Part shown: in pieces, positions 46,068 to 55,930 of the stretch
Layout: each line of letters opens with the position of its first letter
Position numbering within the stretch: the stretch's first letter is position 1
NCBI GenBank assembly: GCA_007128315.1
Contig: SKXQ01000054.1
Span: 1-64,000, forward strand
From: Spirochaetaceae bacterium
Lineage (GTDB): Bacteria; Spirochaetota; Spirochaetia; DSM-27196; SKKC01
DNA: 64,000 nt
Direction: 5' to 3'
Translations under genes and position numbers: made by a program
Notes under the pieces: generated by a model
The model's input: only the letters and a program-made list of their open reading frames with translations
Database searches by the model: none
What the model was told of the DNA's origin: nothing

Positions 46068-46952
46068 TCAGTACGTCTGGCTGAGAGGGAGCGAGAGTTT
46101 CCGCGTCCTGAGGCCTGTGGTCGTAAACAGAAGTTCGCGCGCCTCGTTGTTCACCCATTCGAAGACCGCCCGTGCGCCGAACCCCTGACTGACGAAGGAT
46201 GCCGCAGTGTCGATACAGAGGTAGCGGCCCTCGTATCGCTTCAGAAACACCCCCGAGGTCTGGGGCGTATGCCCGCAAACATATATGTTGGCGCGATTGT
46301 TATGGAGAAAGGTATGCAGAACCGTCGTATAGTCGGGTTGCGCGTGCTGCCCTGCAGCGTCGGAACACAGAATGCTCGTCTCCGGCGAAAACAGCGACAG
46401 AGGCAGGTCAGCGTCGCCACGACGAAACGAACGGGCGTGCTGATCGAGCTCCTGTTTTACCGCCCGATTGATGTCGGCGAGCTGAAGGTCGCGAAAGACC
46501 GGAGGCAGGTCGGCTGGAGCGAATATGAAGGGGTCAATCCGGACGACCACCGGCAGCGTGACGAGCCAGCGGGCAAGCCACCCTCCCGGGGCAAACGCGT
46601 GTTCGAATCCGGTCGCTTCGGGATCACTGTCCTCCTGATAGAGGGCACGTTCCGATTTCGAGGAGTCCAGGTGTATTCCAAACAGGTTCATGAGTTCGTG
46701 CTTACCCAGAAGCGTGTAGACCCTGCTCCCCCGTTTCGGCGCCTGCGCCTGCAGCTGTATCAGCGATCGGTAGATTGATGCGCTGTCCGGGCCCCGATCG
46801 CACACGTTACCGAGAACAACAAATGCAGTCTCTGACGCGGCAAAGCGGCCGTCCGAATCGGTAAGCTCGCAGGCCCGAAGTATGTCCCGATAGAAGTCTG
46901 CTTCTGCGTGAAGATCGCCGACAGCGATGATGCGCTTGAACGCTCGGGCCAT
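46068..46952 (-). CDS. PPP-like metallophosphoesterase with altered motifs
   Basis: IIAVGDLHAEADFY, VVLGNVCDRGPDS, LLGKHELMN, VCGHTPQTSG: order and spacing of the PPP family, with GD to GN and GNHE to GKHE substitutions. Confidence 0.75.
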   Translation of the reverse strand: MARAFKRIIAVGDLHAEADFYRDILRACELTDSDGRFAASETAFVVLGNVCDRGPDSASIYRSLIQLQAQAPKRGSRVYTLLGKHELMNLFGIHLDSSKSERALYQEDSDPEATGFEHAFAPGGWLARWLVTLPVVVRIDPFIFAPADLPPVFRDLQLADINRAVKQELDQHARSFRRGDADLPLSLFSPETSILCSDAAGQHAQPDYTTVLHTFLHNNRANIYVCGHTPQTSGVFLKRYEGRYLCIDTAASFVSQGFGARAVFEWVNNEARELLFTTTGLRTRKLSLPLSQTY

Positions 46953-46981
46953 ACTGGAACCCCCCGAGCCTCAGATTTGCA

Positions 46982-47746
46982 TCAGTACATCATGAAAGTC
47001 AATACAAGAAACAAGCCCATGCCGAGCAGCCCGACGACCCCGCTTCCTTTAAGGTTCCAGAATGCCAGCTGACCGACTGACTCGAGAAACCAGGTCAGAA
47101 GATACACAATGAGCAGGGGTACGACCGGGAGCCCGAAGGTTCCGAGGACAAGCCTGACGGCAAAGGTAATCAGACTTGCACCCAGAAACCAGCCGAAGAG
47201 ATTCTGAAAGGGAATCCCGAAATACCAGCCATCCTGCTCCCATTCCCAGAACCCCCAGCCGACCATCTGCGGGTCGAGGAACAGATCCCAGGCTGCAAAA
47301 GCCGCACCAGCGACCAGGGAGAAGGCGAAAATATTCCCGCCAGGGACAAGGACGGTCGCGACCGCCCACGCCGGAGGCATCATCATGATCCAGGCGATGG
47401 GGATGAGGACCGGTACCTCTCCGATCTGCGGTTGTAATACCTTTGTGTAGTGATAGCGTCCAAACGGATGGCCGGTGTGACTACCGACGAACTCGAGCAG
47501 CCATCCGAGGACCGCTACGAGGACCGCGGCGATGCCAGTCGCCTGTAATCCCGCCCCGAGAGCCATAAGCGCCAGGACGGTTGCTGCCTGCAGCAGCACA
47601 CCGACGGACACACCCAGGGGGACCGCAGAGTCAGATATTACCCATCGGATGATCGGCAACCCGATCATCGAGAGCAGCCACACGGTACCGAGCAGCAGGA
47701 CAGCTACCGGCATCTCAGAGAGCGAAACAATCATGTGTTCAAACAT
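46982..47746 (-). CDS. carotenoid biosynthesis protein, CruF/DUF422-like
   Basis: LLEFVGSHTGHPFGRYHYTKVLQPQIGEVPVLIPIAWIMMMPPAW...AAWDLFLDPQMVGWGFWEWE; polytopic. Confidence 0.85.
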   Translation of the reverse strand: MFEHMIVSLSEMPVAVLLLGTVWLLSMIGLPIIRWVISDSAVPLGVSVGVLLQAATVLALMALGAGLQATGIAAVLVAVLGWLLEFVGSHTGHPFGRYHYTKVLQPQIGEVPVLIPIAWIMMMPPAWAVATVLVPGGNIFAFSLVAGAAFAAWDLFLDPQMVGWGFWEWEQDGWYFGIPFQNLFGWFLGASLITFAVRLVLGTFGLPVVPLLIVYLLTWFLESVGQLAFWNLKGSGVVGLLGMGLFLVLTFMMY

Positions 47747-47748
47747 AC

Positions 47749-48918
47749 TCAGGACCTTATTACACGCCAGCCCGCTTTCAGAAAGGTCGGAATGGGTACG
47801 GTAGACATAAGTTTCAGATTTTCCCGTATACCACCCTCCTCGTCGAGAAAGCGGAACATACGGGTAACAGGATTCCGGTCGAAGAACCGAACAAAGACAT
47901 GTTCGGCAAGATCTCCACGATCGAGCAATACCTGCAGGAGTATGGAGTCAAAACGGAAGTATCGGGGCGGTGTACGCGGAAGATCAAAGGGATGCCCGGT
48001 TCGCTTGAGCGACGCGACGATGGCTTCCGAGTCCCACTGCATGCGCATGAAGGCGTAGCCGGTTGACGCTTTCACCCGTCCGCCTCTCGTGCCGGTTCGC
48101 AGGATGTGACGGCCGCCACGACGCTCAAACGGCTGGTCGGTCATGGGGATAATGCAGGACTCTTCTGCTGTTATCTCGTAGTCGGTAATTCCGAGAACGC
48201 GGTGAATATAATCGTGAATCCGTCGATCGTACTCGTCCGGAGGCAGCGTATCAGGGCTGAACAGCGTGTACTCCACGAGGGCCTCACGAGGACTCCAGGG
48301 CAGAACGTAGAAGAAACGCATGACATCGTGCTGTGGCGTCCGAAAGTCGAACATGCGCGCGACATCCACGTTAAAAAAGTCCCGGGCCAGGCGTATCTCG
48401 ACGCCTTTGAAATGCTGCTTCAGGTTCCGGTACTTCGACTCGTCGACGACAAAGTCCTGGTATTTCCAGAGACTGTCGAAGACCCACCGGCCACGGTAAG
48501 CCCGGCCTCCGGCAACGATTTCCGCGCCGTCGTCGGTGTCGCGGACCTGGTCGACCGAAGCGGTAAGAATCTCCACATGCGGACACGTCGCCAGGCGCTC
48601 CTTCACGAAGCGATAGAAGTCCTCGGAGCGAAGCATCTGATACCGGTACGGCGCAAGCGGCAGAACAAGGTCCTTCCCGTCACCGGTGATCTGCAGGGTA
48701 TCCCAGCTCCTGCGGGCTATGCCGTCAAATGGTGTATCACCCCTGACCCAGTAACACCAGGTACGGTCGTTCAGGCGTTTTTCTTCCTCGTCGACGATGA
48801 GTATTCGGGAGTTCTCGAAACCGCCTTCGACGAGATGCCAGGCAAGACTCAGGCCTGCTCCTCCGCCACCGGCGAGAATGAAATCGTAGTCGACGGCGAC
48901 CGCCTCTGTTTGCGCCAT
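47749..48918 (-). CDS. lycopene cyclase family protein (CrtY-type)
   Basis: DYDFILAGGGGAGLSLAWHLVEGG FAD motif, NDRTWCYWVRGDTPFD, IIPMTDQPFERRGGRHILRTGTRGGRVKASTGYAFMRMQ; start at MAQTEAV. Confidence 0.85.
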   Translation of the reverse strand: MAQTEAVAVDYDFILAGGGGAGLSLAWHLVEGGFENSRILIVDEEEKRLNDRTWCYWVRGDTPFDGIARRSWDTLQITGDGKDLVLPLAPYRYQMLRSEDFYRFVKERLATCPHVEILTASVDQVRDTDDGAEIVAGGRAYRGRWVFDSLWKYQDFVVDESKYRNLKQHFKGVEIRLARDFFNVDVARMFDFRTPQHDVMRFFYVLPWSPREALVEYTLFSPDTLPPDEYDRRIHDYIHRVLGITDYEITAEESCIIPMTDQPFERRGGRHILRTGTRGGRVKASTGYAFMRMQWDSEAIVASLKRTGHPFDLPRTPPRYFRFDSILLQVLLDRGDLAEHVFVRFFDRNPVTRMFRFLDEEGGIRENLKLMSTVPIPTFLKAGWRVIRS

Positions 48919-48984
48919 GCCACCAATGTACCGCTCGCACATTCGCTTGACAACGAGAAAGCACCGTGCCCACACTGCATTCAT

Positions 48985-49962
48985 ATGCGAATACTTGTTG
49001 CCGGCGGCGCCGGGTACATCGGCAGTCACGTTACTCGGGCCCTGCTCGATACGGGCTATGAAGTCTGTGTCTTTGACGACTTCTCATCGGGTCAGGAAGA
49101 GAATCTCTTCCCTGAAGCAGAGCTCGTTCGCGGAAGCATTAAGGACAGCGCCCTGATCGGAGAGACCCTGAGCAGAGGCTTTGACGCAGTCGTACATCTC
49201 GCAGCCTTCAAGGCAGCGGGCGAAAGCATGACCGAACCCGGAAAGTACGCGGACAACAACATCGCCGGTACGATCTCGCTTCTCAACGCCATGGTCGAGC
49301 ACGGAATCGGGAACATCGTGTTCTCGAGTTCAGCCGCCGTATACGGGGAGCCACAATACATTCCGGTCGACGAAGCCCATCCTGCCAACCCGACGAACTT
49401 CTACGGCTTTACCAAGCTCGAGATCGAACGGATCATGGGATGGTACGACAGACTCACCGGGCTAAAGAGCGCGTGCCTGCGCTATTTCAACGCAGCCGGC
49501 TACGATACCGACGGGAGGATCGGAGGGCTCGAACGCAACCCTGCGAACTTGCTGCCTGTTATCATGGAAGTTGCCTCGGGCGCACGAAACGAGCTTTCGA
49601 TATTCGGGAACGACTACGATACACCGGACGGGACCTGTATTCGCGATTACGTGCACGTGACAGATCTGGCGAACGCCCACGTCGCTGCGGTGCACTATCT
49701 TTTCGAAACGCACGACAGCATCGCAGTGAACCTTGGAAGTGAACAGGGCTACAGCGTGCAGGAAATGCTCGACGTGGCACGCCGTGTGACCGGAAAGGAG
49801 ATCCCGTCGAGGATCGTGGCGCGAAGAGCCGGCGATCCTGCGAGACTCGTTGCATCGAGCAGTATGGCGTCACACCATTTCAGCTGGGATACGCTGTTTT
49901 CAGACCCGGAAACCCTCGTTGCAACAACCTGGGAAGCCTATCAGAAGCACATGAAGGCATAG
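48985..49962 (+). CDS. galE: UDP-glucose 4-epimerase
   Basis: MRILVAGGAGYIGSHVTRALLDTGYEVCVFDDFSSG, FSSSAAVYGEPQYIPVDE, NFYGFTKLEIERIM, CLRYFNAAGYDTDGRIG. Confidence 0.95.
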   Translation: MRILVAGGAGYIGSHVTRALLDTGYEVCVFDDFSSGQEENLFPEAELVRGSIKDSALIGETLSRGFDAVVHLAAFKAAGESMTEPGKYADNNIAGTISLLNAMVEHGIGNIVFSSSAAVYGEPQYIPVDEAHPANPTNFYGFTKLEIERIMGWYDRLTGLKSACLRYFNAAGYDTDGRIGGLERNPANLLPVIMEVASGARNELSIFGNDYDTPDGTCIRDYVHVTDLANAHVAAVHYLFETHDSIAVNLGSEQGYSVQEMLDVARRVTGKEIPSRIVARRAGDPARLVASSSMASHHFSWDTLFSDPETLVATTWEAYQKHMKA

Positions 49963-49973
49963 CCTCGGATCGA

Positions 49974-50894
49974 TCAGTTCTCTACCCACGTCGACACATA
50001 CTCAACACCGCGCGGCATCCAGGATGGTTTCCGTTCCGTCCAGGCGCCTCCGAAACCGAGCTCATCGGCGACGGCGGAGAAGTGAGCCATGGCAACGCCG
50101 GCGTCGATGCGCTGCATATCCACGTCCTTGATGGCCTTGTCGAACCCGGTCGTTCGAGCCACAAACAGATGCAGCAGATCGGGGCCGCTGTCGGCGCTGT
50201 AGCGGTACACCCGCCACGGCTGCTGATTGGAGGTCGACGGGGCAAGCCGAACTGCTTCCAGCATGGCCTCGAAATCTGCGGCGGAAGCCGGGGTCAGCGG
50301 AAACGGTGAGGACTGTGGCTTGTCATCATCATCCCAGAACTCCACCTCGAAAAAGAGCTCCGACCAGCGTTTCCGTTTGCGCGCACCGACGGCGAAGCGG
50401 ATCGACCCGTCACTGACAGTCCGGCGGCGGGCAGGATACCCGATAGGCACCACAGCGGGAATGAGCACATCCCGGTCGAGACCGAGTGCCTTCGCGAATC
50501 CACCGCGGTTGAAGGTTCCACCAAGCCAGCACGTAGAGACAAAACTCGCCTCGACGTGGAGCACCGCCTGCTCGAGTACGAAGCCGAAATCCTCCATGCT
50601 GTGACGCCCCTTCTGCACGTAGCCGACAATGAACTGAGCGGGATTATGCACGACACCGTAAGGTGCCCGCTCGGAGATATCGGCAATCATGGCGTCATCA
50701 GCGGGAACAAGCGCGAGCCCTACCGGTGATCCGAAAGGAGGATCGTTTACCTTTTCCAACAGGTCGCGAACCTGTGCTTCATCCTCAGCCGACAAGGGCT
50801 GCCCGTCGAATGCTCGACAGCTGAGCCGCGAGGCTATAACTTCTCTGGCGTTTTTCACGATACTACTCTTCCTGCCGGTCTTTTTCTCGCACAA
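49974..50894 (-). CDS. nitroreductase family protein (TM1586-type)
   Basis: IASRLSCRAFDGQPL, VLEQAVLHVEASFVSTCWLGGTFNR, EAVRLAPSTSNQQPWRVYR. Confidence 0.8.
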   Translation of the reverse strand: MCEKKTGRKSSIVKNAREVIASRLSCRAFDGQPLSAEDEAQVRDLLEKVNDPPFGSPVGLALVPADDAMIADISERAPYGVVHNPAQFIVGYVQKGRHSMEDFGFVLEQAVLHVEASFVSTCWLGGTFNRGGFAKALGLDRDVLIPAVVPIGYPARRRTVSDGSIRFAVGARKRKRWSELFFEVEFWDDDDKPQSSPFPLTPASAADFEAMLEAVRLAPSTSNQQPWRVYRYSADSGPDLLHLFVARTTGFDKAIKDVDMQRIDAGVAMAHFSAVADELGFGGAWTERKPSWMPRGVEYVSTWVEN

Positions 50895-50983
50895 TGCACC
50901 TGCAGAGTATACAGGATTATGCGCACGACGGCGACCGTACCTTTTGCCCGATGCGCCTCATTCCGGGTAGAATGTCATCCGAC

Positions 50984-52261
50984 ATGATAGAACATATTAG
51001 CACTCCACCCGGGGTGATCCTGGTCGGTGTCCGACACAGGGAAATGACGGTTTCCGAAGCACAGCAGCACGTAGCGGAGCTTGCCCGCCTGGTTGATACG
51101 CTCGGCTACGCCGTCCTCGACACGAAGGTGCTTCGCGGAAGCACACCGAATCCCGGGCTGTTTATCGGAAGCGGACAGGCGGAAGAACTGGCCCGTCTCG
51201 CTGACGACCTGGAAGCGGAAGCACTCATTTTTGATGACGAGCTTTCGCCATCCCAGCAGCGTAATCTCGAACGGCGCACCCGGGTTGCCGTCTCCGATCG
51301 CCACGAGATCATTCTCGAGATCTTCCACGAGCACGCGGTCACCCGGGAGGCCCGACTGCAGGTCGAGAAAGCCGAACTCGCCTACCAGCTGCCGCGTCTG
51401 CGGCGCGCATGGACGCACCTGTCGCGCCAGCGTGGTGGGGCGAAGGGTACGCGGGGCGAAGGTGAAACGCAGCTGGAAATCGACCGGCGGCGAATAACGG
51501 CACGGCAGCAGCAACTGGAAAGGGAACTGACTGAGGTACGTCGTCACCGTTCGACCATGCGGCAGAAACGCGAGGCCGTACCTGTTCCTACCCTCGCCCT
51601 TGTCGGATATACGAACGCCGGCAAATCGAGCCTCATGACCGCGCTCACGGGAAAGAAGGTGCTCAGACAGGACAAGCTTTTCGCAACGCTGGATCCGAAG
51701 TCATCGCGGATGGTGCTGCCCGGCGGAGTCGAGGTGATTGTCACTGACACAGTCGGGTTTATCAGAAAGCTGCCTCACGATCTCGTCGAGGCGTTTCGGA
51801 GCACCCTTGAGGAAACGATCCGCGCCGACATTCTTCTCCACGTCGTCGACGCCTCGAGTCCACAGGCGGGGGATGAAGCCGCGACGACACGCGCAGTACT
51901 TTCGGAGATTGGAGCAGATACGGCGTCCATTGTCGTCGTGCTGAACAAGATGGATCTGCTCGGCTACGACAGGGAGTCGATCGCCCGGGCGTCCGTACAC
52001 GTCGCGGGAGTCGACAGCGGTATACCGGTGAGCAGTCTGACCGGAGCCGGTATAGACGACCTGCGCGCACGCGTGGCCGAACTTGTCACGAGCAGCAGAG
52101 TCGAAGCGGACCTGGTCATTCCACCGGACCGATGGGATCTTGTGGCCATGCTTCACCGGGAAGGCCGAGTAATCACCGAAGTCATGGAACAGGAAAACGT
52201 TCATGTTCGAGCTGAACTGGGCGGCAGGCTCAGGCAGGTTCTCGCGGAATTCGTCGTGTAA
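50984..52261 (+). CDS. hflX: GTPase HflX
   Basis: TPNPGLFIGSGQAEEL, DRHEIILEIFHEHA, GGAKGTRGEGETQLEIDRRRI, LVGYTNAGKSSLMTALTG, DTVGFIRKLPHDLVEAFRSTLEE. Confidence 0.96.
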   Translation: MIEHISTPPGVILVGVRHREMTVSEAQQHVAELARLVDTLGYAVLDTKVLRGSTPNPGLFIGSGQAEELARLADDLEAEALIFDDELSPSQQRNLERRTRVAVSDRHEIILEIFHEHAVTREARLQVEKAELAYQLPRLRRAWTHLSRQRGGAKGTRGEGETQLEIDRRRITARQQQLERELTEVRRHRSTMRQKREAVPVPTLALVGYTNAGKSSLMTALTGKKVLRQDKLFATLDPKSSRMVLPGGVEVIVTDTVGFIRKLPHDLVEAFRSTLEETIRADILLHVVDASSPQAGDEAATTRAVLSEIGADTASIVVVLNKMDLLGYDRESIARASVHVAGVDSGIPVSSLTGAGIDDLRARVAELVTSSRVEADLVIPPDRWDLVAMLHREGRVITEVMEQENVHVRAELGGRLRQVLAEFVV

Positions 52262-52368
52262 ACCATCTACCGTATTCCGACAACGGTTTTCAAGGTTTTT
52301 TTTCTGTTTGTGTATACAGATTGTCGATTGAACAGATATTCTGTCTACTGAAATCCGGGAGACCGACC

Positions 52369-52929
52369 ATGTCGAGACAGAAAGAAGTCGTGTACTGCCA
52401 CACCTATCATTCACCCCTGGGCGACCTTTACCTTGCCGTCGATCGGCGCGGACACGTTCTCAGGGTAAGTTTTGTCGAGTTTCTGCCCTGGGCGCCACAT
52501 CTTGATTTCGAGACGAACAAGTATGCCTGCGGAGAGCTCGAGCTCCAGCTCGACGAGTATTTTCAGGGTCTACGGACCGCGTTTTCGCTGGAAACACGGG
52601 TCGACGGCACCGAGTTCCAACAGTCTGTCTGGAAGAAGCTCAGCAAACTGCCCTACGGTTCAACGACGACCTACAGCGAGCTTGCCGCGCGTATCGGTCG
52701 CAACCGCGCCGCACGGGCTGTCGGAAACGCCATGGCGGAGAATCCGGTCTGTATTCTTATTCCCTGCCACCGCGTTCTGCCGACCAGCGGTGGAATAGGG
52801 AAATACGGTGCCCGACACCTGCCACTCGAAATCGGACGCGACCGGAAGCGGTATCTGCTTTCGCTGGAGCGACAGACGAACAGCGATTCGCTTGATCTGT
52901 TCGCGGCTGCCTCGGTGGCCATCGCCTGA
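52369..52929 (+). CDS. ogt: methylated-DNA--protein-cysteine methyltransferase
   Basis: FQQSVWKKLSKLPYGSTTTYSELAARIGRNRAARAVGNAMAENPVCILIPCHRVLPTSGGIGKY (PCHRV active site). Confidence 0.95.
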   Translation: MSRQKEVVYCHTYHSPLGDLYLAVDRRGHVLRVSFVEFLPWAPHLDFETNKYACGELELQLDEYFQGLRTAFSLETRVDGTEFQQSVWKKLSKLPYGSTTTYSELAARIGRNRAARAVGNAMAENPVCILIPCHRVLPTSGGIGKYGARHLPLEIGRDRKRYLLSLERQTNSDSLDLFAAASVAIA

Positions 52930-52939
52930 AACTGCTTCG

Positions 52940-54514
52940 CTATGGTTTCATGCTCAGCTGCAGCAGCTGCATAAAGAAATAGACCGTGCGGTAGACCGAG
53001 GTCAGGCGTTCGTCTATGGACGCTTCCGAGTAGGTTTCCACCTCTTTCCAGTTCATCAGAAGCTCCGGTTTCTTCTTTTTGCGGTCATCGATAGCCAGCT
53101 TCAGGATTTTACCGATGGAAATCAGATGCTGCCCGGACTCGTTGATCAGGCGCTTCGCGTGTGCGTTGATCTCGTCAACAATGGTGGCAACGACTTTCTG
53201 TGATGCCTTGTCGCGCTCCGATGACCGCCCGATCGCTTTTTTAAGCTTCATACCGAGCTCGCCCTCGTCCGACAGGCTGTCGTCGAACTGCACAAGTTTC
53301 GTGGATAACTCCATGAGGCTGTGGAAACAGTCGCTAAGCTGCTGACTTGCAAGCGGTTCGGTCCACTTTCCGCGGATGACAAGCAGATCCTGCAACTCCC
53401 GGACGTCTTTCTTGAAATAGTCGATCAGAAAAGCCTTGAGATAGTTGAACGCGTCCAGATAGACGAAACCGGTTCCGACGCGGGGTCCGAGCGTTACGTT
53501 TGCCTTGTCCGTATAGAACTTCGCGCGGCTGACCGCGGTTTTGCCGAAGACCTCCTGACAGAGGCGCTCGATTTTCCTGTTTCGTTTTTCCAGCGAGACC
53601 TGCCGTAAGTGTGCTTCTGCCTGTATCTTCAGTTTTTCCAGATACGGCTCAAGAATCCGATGCCTGCCGGTGGTAATGGTGGGTTCATAGTACGGGTCCC
53701 CGTCGGCCATTCGCACGACCTGTGCCAGAACGTCCGATTTACGCACATTCACGAGCATGACCACGAGCTTCTTCCACGCTTTCCGGTCTATGACGTCAAC
53801 AGCACGATACTGCTGAAGTACATCGAAGACATCATCCCAGGCGGTATCGAGCTCAAGGGAAAGGAAAATCTCAAGGAAATCCTTGATATCATCGCTGACA
53901 TACGAGGCATTTATCGGTTCGAACTTCGGTTGCAGATCAAAACTGTCCTCACCGATCGACGCATCGAACTTGCGCAGAACGAAATAGTAGTCGAACAGGA
54001 CAAAGTCAAGGAACTGTCGCAGCAGTGTATACGTCCTGTTTGTACGCTCCACCGACTGTGAGTCAAAGGATGTGTAGAACTGCTGCATAGCCGATTTGAT
54101 CCTGGCCACCGCCTGTTTCGGCTCTTCTTTCTCCGCCAGTTCCCTGATCGTTGCCTCGGTAAAGGCGTCACGAAAGCGTTGCTGTTCCGTAGTGAAATAA
54201 TGCTCGACAACCAGGTCCCGAAGGCCCTGACTGTCACGGGCGTTCTGAAGCAGACTTCGCGCCGGGCCGATGACGGCATAGATATCAAAAAAAAACCTGG
54301 CGAGACCGGGCATCGCGAGATCGCCCCTGGCACGATAGAACTTGTATTTACTCCGACCGAGGTCTTTCCCGATCTGCTTGAGCTGACGCTTCCGCTGCCG
54401 CTCGGGGTTGTTACCTCCGAACACAATCGACAGAAGTCTCTCCAGAATATTATCGTGTGCGTCGGCCACCGAATCAGGTTCTGATTCGGTGGCCTTCCGG
54501 GTGCTCTCGGCCAT
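52940..54514 (-). CDS. DUF5312-like conserved spirochaetal protein
   Basis: 524 aa; RLLSIVFGGNNPERQRKRQLKQIGKDLGRSKYKFYRARGDLAMPGLARFFFDIYAVIGPARSLL. Confidence 0.6.
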   Translation of the reverse strand: MAESTRKATESEPDSVADAHDNILERLLSIVFGGNNPERQRKRQLKQIGKDLGRSKYKFYRARGDLAMPGLARFFFDIYAVIGPARSLLQNARDSQGLRDLVVEHYFTTEQQRFRDAFTEATIRELAEKEEPKQAVARIKSAMQQFYTSFDSQSVERTNRTYTLLRQFLDFVLFDYYFVLRKFDASIGEDSFDLQPKFEPINASYVSDDIKDFLEIFLSLELDTAWDDVFDVLQQYRAVDVIDRKAWKKLVVMLVNVRKSDVLAQVVRMADGDPYYEPTITTGRHRILEPYLEKLKIQAEAHLRQVSLEKRNRKIERLCQEVFGKTAVSRAKFYTDKANVTLGPRVGTGFVYLDAFNYLKAFLIDYFKKDVRELQDLLVIRGKWTEPLASQQLSDCFHSLMELSTKLVQFDDSLSDEGELGMKLKKAIGRSSERDKASQKVVATIVDEINAHAKRLINESGQHLISIGKILKLAIDDRKKKKPELLMNWKEVETYSEASIDERLTSVYRTVYFFMQLLQLSMKP

Positions 54515-54631
54515 ACCGGCATAGAGTACGCGTGGATACCGCCGACGTCAAGTTCTTAGAGGTATTGGACAATTAAAAACACTGCGCTCGTATTGCCGCA
54601 GCTCGTATGTACACGATATGGTTATGCGACT

Positions 54632-55930
54632 ATGAATCAACTGGCACGAGAACTGAACGCACTGCTTGAAGGTACGATTATCGGCCGCGTATTGAGCGAG
54701 TACGGCCTGCGCTCATACTTCCCGAAAGGCATCGTCGCACAGGCTTCAGAGGCCGGGGTCAAGGCAACACGCTTCAACGCTACCGTGGGTATGGCCTACG
54801 CCGGTGGCAAACCCATCCTCACCGACACTGCCGCGAAACAGATACCCGGATTCTCTGCAAAGGAATCCGTTGCCTACTCTCCGACGGCGGGCATCGTGGA
54901 TCTGAGGACACAATGGGAGTCCGAAATCCGTCGCAAAAACCCCTCGCTCTCGGATACCCCGATGCTCAAGCCGGTACTCACCTCAGGCCTGACCAACGGT
55001 ATTTTCCAGCTTGGAGAACTGTTCGTTGACCCCGATGATCGCATCATAATGCCGGACCTGTTCTGGGGCAACTACCGCCTCATGCTCGAAACGCGCCGGG
55101 CGGCACGCATCGTAACCTTTCCGTTTTTCGATGAATCAAACGCGTTCAATACCGAAGGGTTCCGTGCTGCGTGCGAGAAAAACCGGAGCGCCGGAAAGCT
55201 TATGGTTCTGCTGAACTTCCCGAACAATCCGGCCGGATACGCCCCGACACAGAAAGAGACGGACAGCCTCGTCAACGTGCTCTACGATCTTGCCGAAGCA
55301 GGCATGGACATGATCGTCGTAACCGACGATGCATACTTCGGCCTGTACTATCAGACGGACGTGTATCGGGAATCACTCTTCGCACGCTGCGCAAATCTGC
55401 ACGAGCGGGTCCTCGCGTGCAAGATCGACGGCGCCACGAAGGAGGAGTACCTCTGGGGCCTGAGGCTCGGGTTTATCACCATTGCCGCACAGGGACTCAC
55501 CGCTGCTCACTATGACGCATTCGAGAAGAAACTCACCGGAAGCATCAGGGCTTCCGTTTCCAACGGCAACACGCTCGGGCAGAATATTCTGCTGCGCATG
55601 CTCATTGATCCGGAATGGCAGGAAGAAAAACGTAGAATCTACGACGACATGCACGCACGCTTTGATACGGTGCAGTCGATCCTCGCGAAGTACACGGGTC
55701 CTCTGCAGGCGCTCCCCTGCAACGCGGGCTATTTTATGAGCTTCGACTGTGGCGACCTTGATGCCGAACAGATACGGATCGCCCTTCTTGAGCGCGGTAT
55801 AGGGACGATTTCGATACAGAACCGCTATCTGAGAGTTGCCTTCGCAAGTGTTGACAACCACGATCTTCCCACGCTGTACGGTGAAATATTCGATGTTGTT
55901 GAAGCGATTTCGCAAGAACAGACGCACTGA
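54632..55930 (+). CDS. PLP-dependent aminotransferase class I/II
   Basis: LTSGLTNGIFQLGELFVDPDDRIIMPDLFWGNYRLM, LMVLLNFPNNPAGYAPTQ, VVTDDAYFGLYYQ, ACKIDGATKEEYLWGLRLGF. Confidence 0.88.
   Translation: MNQLARELNALLEGTIIGRVLSEYGLRSYFPKGIVAQASEAGVKATRFNATVGMAYAGGKPILTDTAAKQIPGFSAKESVAYSPTAGIVDLRTQWESEIRRKNPSLSDTPMLKPVLTSGLTNGIFQLGELFVDPDDRIIMPDLFWGNYRLMLETRRAARIVTFPFFDESNAFNTEGFRAACEKNRSAGKLMVLLNFPNNPAGYAPTQKETDSLVNVLYDLAEAGMDMIVVTDDAYFGLYYQTDVYRESLFARCANLHERVLACKIDGATKEEYLWGLRLGFITIAAQGLTAAHYDAFEKKLTGSIRASVSNGNTLGQNILLRMLIDPEWQEEKRRIYDDMHARFDTVQSILAKYTGPLQALPCNAGYFMSFDCGDLDAEQIRIALLERGIGTISIQNRYLRVAFASVDNHDLPTLYGEIFDVVEAISQEQTH

Noticed and set aside
45886-46188. 100-aa ORF across the small RNA and its terminator
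   Set aside because: Reads through a strong intrinsic terminator, no SD, no protein-like features
48106-48984. N-terminal 293 codons of the galE ORF
   Set aside because: Open frame antisense to the lycopene cyclase gene; GalE clearly begins at MRILVAGGAGYIGS
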